Origin: Thiobacillaceae bacterium
GTDB taxonomy: Bacteria; Pseudomonadota; Gammaproteobacteria; Burkholderiales; Thiobacillaceae
Direction of reading: 5' to 3'
Assembly: GCA_024643305.1 (NCBI GenBank)
Contig: JAHENE010000113.1
Coordinates: forward strand, 1 to 6,575
DNA length: 6,575 bases
Positions 1-4,156 of the stretch are shown piece by piece (position 1 is the stretch's first letter; each line of letters opens with the position of its first letter). The position numbers and the translations under genes are program-made. Below the pieces are notes generated by a model. That model made no database searches. It had not been told where the DNA came from and worked only from the letters and a program-made list of their open reading frames with translations.

Positions 1-269
1 TGCTCGGCTTCGCTCAGCCTGTTGGTCTTGAACAAAGCAAAGCCTAGATCGCTGTGGTAATTGGCAATGCTGGAATCAAGCTCGATAGCGCGCTGGTAGC
101 GCTGGATTGCGGAAGTAGTGTAACCTGATATGTCGTCCAGCAGGCCAAGAAGATGCCAGGTCGCTGCATCATCCGGGTGCCGTGCCAGGTTGTCCTCGCC
201 CAACTGGCGAGCTTCACTGAAGTTGCCATTGCGCGCGCAATCAAATGCTTGTGAAATCGCGTCGCTCAT
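1..269 (-). CDS. Tetratricopeptide-repeat protein, N-terminal part (runs off left edge)
   Basis: An open frame starts at the ATG at 269-267 and stays open to base 1, giving 89 codons with no stop, so the gene is truncated by the window. The protein begins MSDAISQAFDCARNGNFSEA. Its pattern is that of TPR helix pairs: an Asn-Phe-Ser-Glu-Ala turn near residue 17, then a W-H-L-L-G-L-L helix near residue 40, an A-I-x-R-Y-x-R-A-I-E-L-D helix near residues 58-69, and Y-H-S-D-L-G-F-A-L-F starting the next repeat. TPRs are protein-interaction scaffolds. In betaproteobacteria they often precede a glycosyltransferase or other catalytic domain, but that part is outside the window, so no function can be assigned. 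There is no good Shine-Dalgarno before the ATG. It is transcribed divergently from the AsmA-like gene across a 153-base gap. The frame is well supported; the role is unknown. Confidence 0.75.
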   Translation of the reverse strand, partial: MSDAISQAFDCARNGNFSEARQLGEDNLARHPDDAATWHLLGLLDDISGYTTSAIQRYQRAIELDSSIANYHSDLGFALFKTNRLSEAE

Positions 270-304
270 TTTATATGGCTGTTTTTGATGGATGGAAACC
301 AGAC

Positions 305-332
305 TTTATCAAAATGGTTTAAACACTGTCTA
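305..332 (-). promoter_or_regulatory. Candidate sigma-70 promoter for the TPR gene
   Basis: On the minus strand, TAGACA (332-327, 5 of 6 matches to the -35 consensus) is followed after 16 bases by GATAAA (310-305, 4 of 6 to the -10). It would start transcription near 298 and give a leader of about 29 bases. The spacer contains the palindrome GTTTAAAC (317-324). This is a consensus match only. Confidence 0.35.
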
Positions 333-422
333 CGAAACCCACACGGGGCATCATTGATGTGACGTTGCTTTACATTTGGTTACTTCGGTTAGACTGGCGC
401 AAACAATGACAATGAGACGATC

Positions 423-1142
423 ATGAAAAAATCCCGTATAGCCCTGTTGATGCTGCTGGTTATTGCGGTAGGCGTCATTTATCTGTGGATCAGCAACCCG
501 CTCAATGGCCTGGTGAAGGCGGCCATGGAAAAATATGGCACGGAAATGACACAGGCGCAGGTGCGCGTCGGCAAGGTCGATCTCTCGCCGACTGACGGGA
601 AAGGGTCGCTTTCCGGGGTGTTGCTGGGAAACCCGAAGGGGTTTGAAACCGACCATGCGTTCAAGGTGGCGCGTATCGAACTTGCCCTGGAACCGGGCAG
701 TCTTACCGATGACGTGATTCTGATAGACAAAATACACATCGACTCGCCCGACATCATTTACGAGAAGAATGACAGCGGTACCAATTTTGATGTGATCCAG
801 CGCAATGTTCAAAACTATGTCGGCGCTGGCAAGAACGCGTCGAGGGATGAAAAGCCTGAAGACGAAAAAGAGGCGAGCAAGAAAATGATCATCAAGTCGT
901 TGGTTATCCGCAATGCTAAGGTTAATTACAACGGCCTACTGGATTTAAAACTGCCCGATATCGAGCTGCGCAATATCGGCAAGAAAAGCGGCGGCGCGAC
1001 TTCTGCTCAGGTAACCAAAGTGATCGTTGCAGAATTGAACAAGAAGCTTTCCATCGAACTTGCCAAGACCGCGGCCGTTGGCGCGGTTGGCGGTGTCCCA
1101 TTGGCCATCGGAGTGGGTATCAAGAGCTTGCTGGATAAATGA
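423..1142 (+). CDS. Membrane-anchored AsmA-like envelope protein
   Basis: The gene encodes 239 residues. Residues 1-4 are MKKS, followed by one hydrophobic segment at about 6-24, which I read as an uncleaved signal anchor with the rest in the periplasm. The body has the short repeating beta pattern of AsmA/DUF748-type proteins: G-x-L-S-G-V-x-L-G-N-P-K-G-F near residues 60-75, then I-x-L-x-P-G-S-L-x-x-D-x-I-x-I and I-H-I-D-S-P-D-I-x-Y-E at about 84-115, and a second strand set at about 157-186. A charged Lys/Glu-rich linker lies at about 138-155. The last 31 residues form a Gly/Ala/Val-rich, weakly hydrophobic tail that could be amphipathic or membrane associated. AsmA-clan proteins act in outer-membrane assembly or lipid transport, but full-length members are much longer, so this is a short relative. 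The ATG at 423 is preceded only by a weak GAGAC. No terminator separates it from the next gene. Confidence 0.65.
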   Translation: MKKSRIALLMLLVIAVGVIYLWISNPLNGLVKAAMEKYGTEMTQAQVRVGKVDLSPTDGKGSLSGVLLGNPKGFETDHAFKVARIELALEPGSLTDDVILIDKIHIDSPDIIYEKNDSGTNFDVIQRNVQNYVGAGKNASRDEKPEDEKEASKKMIIKSLVIRNAKVNYNGLLDLKLPDIELRNIGKKSGGATSAQVTKVIVAELNKKLSIELAKTAAVGAVGGVPLAIGVGIKSLLDK

Positions 1143-1227
1143 TCAGTTTCTTTCAGGTTTGCCGGCGAATCACGGAAACAGCCAAATCTGGTTTTGCGGT
1201 ATATTTCTTGGACAATCAAGCAAACCC

Positions 1228-1236
1228 AAAGAGGAG
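1228..1236 (+). promoter_or_regulatory. Strong ribosome binding site of the PLDc_N gene
   Basis: AAAGAGGAG ends six bases before the ATG at 1243. It decides that start over any upstream in-frame codon. The ten bases AAAGAGGAGA recur in front of the coiled-coil gene at 3874-3883. Confidence 0.75.
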
Positions 1237-1242
1237 ATAACC

Positions 1243-1425
1243 ATGAGCATGACCGGACTTGGCGGCATTCTTGTTTTTATCGCGGATATCTACGCAATCA
1301 TTCAGATTCTGAACAGCTCGGCAAAGGGTTCGGAAAAGCTGGTTTGGGCACTGGTTGTGTTTTTGCTGCCCTTGGTTGGCCTGATCATCTGGTACTTTGC
1401 GGGGCCAGGCAAGAAGCCATTCTGA
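1243..1425 (+). CDS. Small PLDc_N-type two-helix membrane protein
   Basis: This 60-residue protein starts at the ATG at 1243. That start is fixed by a strong GAGGAG at 1231-1236, so the longer in-frame reading from 1060 is not the gene. There are two membrane helices, at about residues 5-23 and 33-53. The second carries the signature of the PLDc_N family (named for the N-terminal segment of some phospholipase D and cardiolipin synthase proteins): K-L-V-W-A-L-V-V-F-L-L-P-L-V-G-L-I-I-W-Y-F. A short basic tail, GPGKKPF, follows. No phospholipase catalytic (HKD) domain is present, so it is a stand-alone membrane peptide rather than an enzyme. It lies 100 bases after the AsmA-like gene with no terminator between, so it may be co-transcribed. 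A TATATT at 1200-1205 could be a private -10, but no good -35 accompanies it. The molecular role of stand-alone members is not established. Confidence 0.8.
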   Translation: MSMTGLGGILVFIADIYAIIQILNSSAKGSEKLVWALVVFLLPLVGLIIWYFAGPGKKPF

Positions 1426-1476
1426 CCAACGGGAACCAAAAGAATCATTCAAGTTACTCAATGCCCATGAAAATAA

Positions 1477-1502
1477 AAAAACCCCGCCGAAGCGGGGTTT
1501 TT
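1477..1502. terminator. Bidirectional rho-independent terminator
   Basis: The arms AAAAACCCCGC and GCGGGGTTTTT pair perfectly (11 bp) around the loop CGAA, with A-rich and T-rich flanks that act as a U-tract on either strand. It lies 51 bases after the PLDc_N stop and 14 bases after the csp stop on the other strand, so it can end both convergent transcripts. Confidence 0.9.
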
Positions 1503-1516
1503 AATTGGGCTAAAAC

Positions 1517-1720
1517 TTAAGCTGCCTGTATATTGGAAGCCTGTTTTCCTTTTGGACCCTGGCTGACTTCGAAAGAGACTTTTTGGCCTTCCTTCAGTGT
1601 CTTAAAGCCGTTCATGTTAATGGCGGAAAAATGTGCGAAAACATCTTCGCCACCGTCATCCGGGGTAATAAAACCAAAACCCTTGGAATCGCTAAACCAC
1701 TTGACGGTACCGGTTGCCAT
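1517..1720 (-). CDS. CspA-family cold-shock protein
   Basis: The protein has 67 residues, the full usual length of a single cold-shock domain. It is a five-stranded beta barrel that binds single-stranded RNA and DNA and acts as an RNA chaperone in the cytoplasm. The start MATGTVKWF is typical. RNP1 is KGFGFI at residues 13-18 and RNP2 is VFAHF at 27-31. The aromatic RNA-binding residues Trp8, Phe15, Phe17, Phe28, His30 and Phe31 are all present. The ATG has a clear Shine-Dalgarno (AGGAG, 1726-1730 on the minus strand). Its transcript ends at the terminator shared with the PLDc_N gene. Whether this paralogue is cold-induced, growth-phase-linked or constitutive cannot be read from the protein. 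I withhold a numbered symbol because Csp paralogues are too alike to separate. Confidence 0.95.
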   Translation of the reverse strand: MATGTVKWFSDSKGFGFITPDDGGEDVFAHFSAINMNGFKTLKEGQKVSFEVSQGPKGKQASNIQAA

Positions 1721-1745
1721 TTAAACTCCTCTGCCTTTGGCGCTA

Positions 1746-1774
1746 ACTATATAAACCGCTTATTGTGAGTTAAA
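1746..1774 (-). promoter_or_regulatory. Candidate proximal promoter of csp
   Basis: On the minus strand, TATAGT (1751-1746, 5 of 6 to the -10 consensus) lies 17 bases after TTTAAC (1774-1769, 3 of 6 to the -35). It would start transcription near 1739 and leave a leader of only about 19 bases, much shorter than the long leaders known for classic cold-induced cspA mRNAs. Confidence 0.45.
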
Positions 1775-1809
1775 AAACTGCACACAGCGAACTGCTGGTT
1801 TGAACTTCG

Positions 1810-1840
1810 CATGATTTCCAAAAAATGCCGGAAATTCATG
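1810..1840. repeat. Imperfect inverted repeat upstream of csp and earP
   Basis: CATGATTTCC (1810-1819) pairs with GGAAATTCATG (1830-1840) over 10 bp with one bulged T and a 10-base loop. It has no T-tract, so it is not a terminator. It could be an RNA stem in a csp or earP leader, or a protein-binding site. Confidence 0.45.
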
Positions 1841-1841
1841 T

Positions 1842-1854
1842 GTTTGAATCAAAC
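1842..1854. promoter_or_regulatory. Operator-like palindrome GTTTGA-A-TCAAAC
   Basis: This is a perfect palindrome with two six-base arms around one central base. A second copy of the half-site GTTTGAA lies at 1798-1804, 44 bases to the left, about four helical turns. The arrangement resembles binding sites of a dimeric regulator, but no regulator is identified, and chance is possible in AT-rich DNA. Confidence 0.3.
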
Positions 1855-1862
1855 TGATAGAC

Positions 1863-1891
1863 TTTCTACTCCTGAAATAAAAGCTTGACAA
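1863..1891 (-). promoter_or_regulatory. Possible distal promoter of csp, giving a long leader
   Basis: On the minus strand, TTGTCA (1891-1886, 5 of 6) is followed at 17 bases by TAGAAA (1868-1863, 4 of 6). Transcription from near 1856 would give a csp leader of about 136 bases containing the inverted repeats at 1810-1840 and 1842-1854. The -35 sits in CTTGACAAG, which also reads TTGACA on the plus strand (1885-1890) in the direction of earP. On that strand no acceptable -10 follows at 16-18 bases, so an earP promoter here is weaker still. Confidence 0.25.
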
Positions 1892-2001
1892 GTGTTTCGG
1901 CCAAAAAATACGGCCTTCTTGGCGAGAGCGTTTCCCTTTAACCACAAAGATGATCTGAAAATGACGGTGAGGACATAGGTGGTTGCTTCGGCGACCATAA
2001 A

Positions 2002-2013
2002 ATGCACCCATGA
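2002..2013 (+). promoter_or_regulatory. Three-codon ORF (Met-His-Pro-stop) overlapping the earP start
   Basis: ATG at 2002-2004 is followed by CAC, CCA and TGA (2011-2013). Its stop overlaps the earP ATG (2010-2012) as ATGA, the usual geometry for termination-reinitiation coupling. Neither ATG has a proper Shine-Dalgarno; the only weak candidate is GGCG at 1990-1993. The reading is exact, but whether it is translated is unknown. Confidence 0.3.
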
Positions 2014-3143
2014 AATTGAGCTGGGATATTTTCTGTAAGGTCATCGACAATTATGGTGATATCGGCATCTGCTGGCGGGTGGCGCGCCAGTTGGCACATG
2101 AACATGGCCAGCAAGTCCGACTCTGGGTGGATGATCTGGAGAGTTTCAATAAGTTATGCCCAGCCATTGATCCCGGCTGCGCCGTACAGATCCACGAGGA
2201 TATAGAGATCAGGCGCTGGTCGCTGGACATGCCGGTAGCACGCCCGGCTGATGTGATAGTGGAAGCGTTTGCCTGTCGCGTGCCCGAAAGTTTTCTTTTG
2301 GCGATGGCGGAACGCACGCCAAAACCGGTGTGGATCAATCTCGAATACTTCAGCGCGGAGAAATGGGTCGCTGAAAACCATGGACTGGGTTCGCCTCATC
2401 CCAGACTGCCTCTGACACAGTATTTCTTCATTCCGGGCATTGGCCACGAGACTGGCGGCCTACTGGGAAGCATGGAGGAGTTGAGGTCGCTGGCTTCGTT
2501 TCAGGCAGACCAGCCTGCAAAACAGGTTTTTTGGAATGATTCGGGTGTGCCGGTTGACGAGACTTTGCGCATCTCGCTCTTCGCTTATAACAACCCTGCA
2601 ATCCCTGGCCTGATCGAGGCCTTGTGGCGTTCGGGCCAGCCTGTGCGCCTGCTGGCGTCAGAGGGAAGATCACTGGGGCAGGTGGCAGCTGCCCTGGATT
2701 TGCCTGACCTGCAAACCGGCGTCAGCCTCATGCGGGGAGAGTTGAGCGTACAGGTGCTGCCGTTCATGGAGCAGCGCCGATACGACAAGCTGCTTTGGGC
2801 CTGCGATGTCAATTTTGTGCGCGGCGAGGATTCATTCATTCGCGCCCAGCATGCTGGAAAGCCGCTGGTCTGGCAGGCATATGTACAGGAAGGTGGCGCG
2901 CAGTGGCCAAAGCTTGAAGCTTTTCTTGGGCACTATGTTTCGGGCCTGTCGGCTCCGGCTGAAACTGCCTTGCGTGAAGCCTGGCGGGTGTGGAATGCAG
3001 GCGAAAACAAGCCTGAGGTCTGGATCGATTGGCTGGCGCAGCTGCCCGAATATCGAAGACATGCGCGCGACTGGGCTGGAAAACTGAAAACCTGGCCCAA
3101 TCTTGTCGAGGAACTGGTGAAGTTTGCCCTTAGTAAGGTATAA
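2010..3143 (+). CDS. earP: EF-P arginine rhamnosyltransferase EarP
   Basis: EarP (formerly DUF2331, glycosyltransferase family 104) transfers rhamnose from dTDP-beta-L-rhamnose to Arg32 of EF-P in the cytoplasm. At 377 residues it has the normal full length. The N-terminal Rossmann-like domain opens with IFCKVIDNYGDIGICWR, carrying Asp13 and Asp17 at the positions of the catalytic-site aspartates known from Pseudomonas and Neisseria EarP. The C-terminal domain holds the nucleotide-sugar site VRGEDSFIRAQ at about 270-280, with Arg271, Glu273 and Asp274, followed by AGKPLVW and Y-x-Q-E. Other family-typical stretches are W-I-N-L-E-Y-x-S-A-E at about 108-117 and G-x-x-x-E-T-G-G-L near 143-151. 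The start is firm: an in-frame TAA at 1998-2000 lies just upstream with no start codon between. There is no Shine-Dalgarno. Its substrate gene efp follows after 63 bases on the same strand. The dTDP-rhamnose synthesis genes are not in this window. Confidence 0.96.
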   Translation: MKLSWDIFCKVIDNYGDIGICWRVARQLAHEHGQQVRLWVDDLESFNKLCPAIDPGCAVQIHEDIEIRRWSLDMPVARPADVIVEAFACRVPESFLLAMAERTPKPVWINLEYFSAEKWVAENHGLGSPHPRLPLTQYFFIPGIGHETGGLLGSMEELRSLASFQADQPAKQVFWNDSGVPVDETLRISLFAYNNPAIPGLIEALWRSGQPVRLLASEGRSLGQVAAALDLPDLQTGVSLMRGELSVQVLPFMEQRRYDKLLWACDVNFVRGEDSFIRAQHAGKPLVWQAYVQEGGAQWPKLEAFLGHYVSGLSAPAETALREAWRVWNAGENKPEVWIDWLAQLPEYRRHARDWAGKLKTWPNLVEELVKFALSKV

Positions 3144-3144
3144 T
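3139..3144 (+). promoter_or_regulatory. Perfect -10 hexamer for efp, overlapping the earP stop
   Basis: TATAAT lies across the earP stop codon (TAA, 3141-3143). At 16-18 bases upstream no strong -35 is seen (the best, TGGTGA at 3115-3120, matches 3 of 6), and there is no extended TG motif. A start near 3151 would give efp an mRNA independent of earP, fitting the much higher amount of EF-P than of its modifier. Confidence 0.4.
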
Positions 3145-3147
3145 TTC

Positions 3148-3175
3148 GCGTTTTTTCAAACGCTTACGGGCGTTT
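3148..3175 (+). promoter_or_regulatory. Overlapping alternative hairpins in the earP-efp gap
   Basis: GCGTTT (3148-3153), AAACGC (3158-3163) and GCGTTT (3170-3175) are arranged so that the middle element can pair with either neighbour, in both cases over 6 bp. The loops are TTTC (4 bases) and TTACGG (6 bases). The downstream pairing is followed by CAATTTTAATTTTTATTTA, so it could act as a weak attenuator for transcripts reading in from earP. An mRNA starting near 3151 would lack part of the first arm and could form only the second hairpin. Confidence 0.4.
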
Positions 3176-3206
3176 CAATTTTAATTTTTATTTACAGGAT
3201 GCAACG

Positions 3207-3767
3207 ATGAAAACCGCCCAGGAACTCCGCGCCGGTAACGTAGTAATGGTTGGCGCTGACGCCATGGTGGTGCAGAAGGCCGAATACAACAAGTCTGGCC
3301 GCAACTCCGCTGTGGTCAAGATGAAACTGAAGAACCTGCTGACAGGCGCAGGCATGGAATCCGTTTACCGGGCCGACGACAAATTCGATGTGGTCGTGCT
3401 CGACCGCAAGGAATGCACCTATTCCTACTTCGCCGATCCGGCTTATGTGTTCATGGACGCCGACTACAACCAGTACGAGATCGACGGCGACAACATGACC
3501 GACGCGCTCAAGTACCTGGATGACGGCATGCCGGTGGAAGTGGTGTTCTACAACGACCGTGCCATTTCGGTGGAACTGCCCACGACTATTGTGCGCGAAG
3601 TCGAGTACACCGAACCCGCCGTGCGTGGTGACACTTCTGGCAAGGTGATGAAACCCGCCCGCATCAAGCCCACCAACTTTGAAGTACAAGTGGCCGCGTT
3701 TGTGGATATCGGCGACAAGATCGAAATCGATACCCGTACCGACGAGTTCAAGCGCCGCATCTCCTGA
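3207..3767 (+). CDS. efp: Translation elongation factor P (Arg32 type)
   Basis: EF-P binds between the ribosomal P and E sites and promotes peptide bond formation at consecutive prolines. The 186-residue protein has the normal length and three domains: a KOW-like domain I (about 1-65) and two OB-fold domains (about 66-128 and 129-186). The tip loop reads K-S-G-R-N-S-A with arginine at position 32, where E. coli EF-P has the lysine (Lys34) that receives beta-lysine. Arg32 is the EarP rhamnosylation site, matching the earP gene just upstream. The C-terminal motif [16 protein letters not shown] is typical. AGGA at 3196-3199 lies seven bases before the ATG. Transcription could come from earP read-through or from the TATAAT at 3139. 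A strong terminator follows 17 bases after the stop. Confidence 0.98.
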   Translation: MKTAQELRAGNVVMVGADAMVVQKAEYNKSGRNSAVVKMKLKNLLTGAGMESVYRADDKFDVVVLDRKECTYSYFADPAYVFMDADYNQYEIDGDNMTDALKYLDDGMPVEVVFYNDRAISVELPTTIVREVEYTEPAVRGDTSGKVMKPARIKPTNFEVQVAAFVDIGDKIEIDTRTDEFKRRIS

Positions 3768-3784
3768 CATCTGCTTGACATGAA

Positions 3785-3812
3785 AATAAAGCCGCCCCCG
3801 GGCGGCTTTATT
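3785..3812 (+). terminator. Rho-independent terminator of efp
   Basis: Arms AATAAAGCCGCC and GGCGGCTTTATT pair over 12 bp around the loop CCCG, followed by ATTTTG. The GC-rich core and the position just after the efp stop make this the end of the earP-efp unit. Confidence 0.9.
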
Positions 3813-3873
3813 ATTTTGTGTGCTGGCTTCACCGTGGAAAAATTAATCTATCCTGATATAGGGTATTGATTTC

Positions 3874-3882
3874 AAAGAGGAG
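3874..3882 (+). promoter_or_regulatory. Strong ribosome binding site of the coiled-coil gene
   Basis: AAAGAGGAG ends six bases before the ATG at 3889, which decides the start. Upstream, CTATCCT (3848-3854) is one base from the CTATACT -10 often seen at sigma-S promoters, but no matching -35 supports it. Confidence 0.65.
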
Positions 3883-3888
3883 ACCAAA

Positions 3889-4152
3889 ATGGCCGACATG
3901 CGTGAAGAAATGACAAAACTTCAAGATTCCTTACTACAGCAGCGTGATGAGTTGCGTGTCAAATTGCATCTGGCCAAGGCTGATGCGCGCGACGAATGGG
4001 AAGGGCTGGAGCGCAAATGGGCCGAGGCACAGGACAAGTTTTCCCAACTGCAAAAATCCGCCGGGGAAAGCATGGATGACATTGAAGCCGCCGCACGCTT
4101 GCTGGCGGATGAAATCCAGAAGGGGTACGAGCGTATCCGCCGATTGTTTTGA
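3889..4152 (+). CDS. Small coiled-coil protein of unknown function
   Basis: The gene encodes 87 residues, very rich in Glu, Asp, Lys, Arg, Ala, Leu and Gln, with no proline and no cysteine. That composition suggests one or two long amphipathic helices. Hydrophobic positions recur with heptad-like spacing (for example M-x-x-L-x-x-S-L-L near residues 8-16, then L-x-V-x-L at 22-26, L-x-x-K-W at 40-44 and F-S-Q-L near 51-54). A short break at about K56-S61 separates a second helix ending in I-R-R-L-F. There is no signal peptide or membrane segment, so it is probably cytoplasmic. Similar short coiled-coil proteins are common in beta- and gammaproteobacteria without a known role. The start is fixed by GAGGAG at 3877-3882. 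It has its own unit after the efp terminator, and its stop lies four bases from the stop of the convergent YihY-CNBD gene. Confidence 0.75.
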   Translation: MADMREEMTKLQDSLLQQRDELRVKLHLAKADARDEWEGLERKWAEAQDKFSQLQKSAGESMDDIEAAARLLADEIQKGYERIRRLF

Positions 4153-4156
4153 ATCC

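Noticed and set aside
44..244. A 66-codon minus-strand frame at the left edge
   Set aside because: It is a shifted reading of the TPR gene; the 269-to-1 frame gives the TPR pattern and stays open to the edge.
317..324. GTTTAAAC palindrome in the TPR/AsmA-like divergent gap
   Set aside because: Eight AT-rich palindromic bases are too few to claim an operator, and no second copy is placed to support it.
351..812. A 153-codon minus-strand frame opposite the AsmA-like gene
   Set aside because: The plus-strand protein has a signal anchor and AsmA-like pattern. The antisense product has no recognisable domain and no ribosome site was seen.
1060..1242. N-terminal extension of the PLDc_N protein
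   Set aside because: The extension overlaps the AsmA-like gene and is Arg/Pro/Trp-rich, whereas GAGGAG at 1231-1236 sets the start at 1243 and gives a protein of normal family length.
1885..1913. TTGACA as a sigma-70 promoter for earP
   Set aside because: The -35 is perfect, but the hexamers 16-18 bases downstream (AATACG, ATACGG, TACGGC) are poor -10 elements, so I did not list it as a separate promoter.
1760..2050. A 96-codon minus-strand frame filling the csp-earP gap
   Set aside because: It begins inside earP, has no recognisable fold, a very basic aromatic-rich composition, and overlaps the csp promoter region. I treat the gap as regulatory.
3192..3770. A 192-codon open frame on the minus strand covering the whole efp gene
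   Set aside because: It mirrors efp almost end to end, its His/Val/Gly-rich product matches no family I know, and efp is certain. It is an antisense shadow caused by codon bias.
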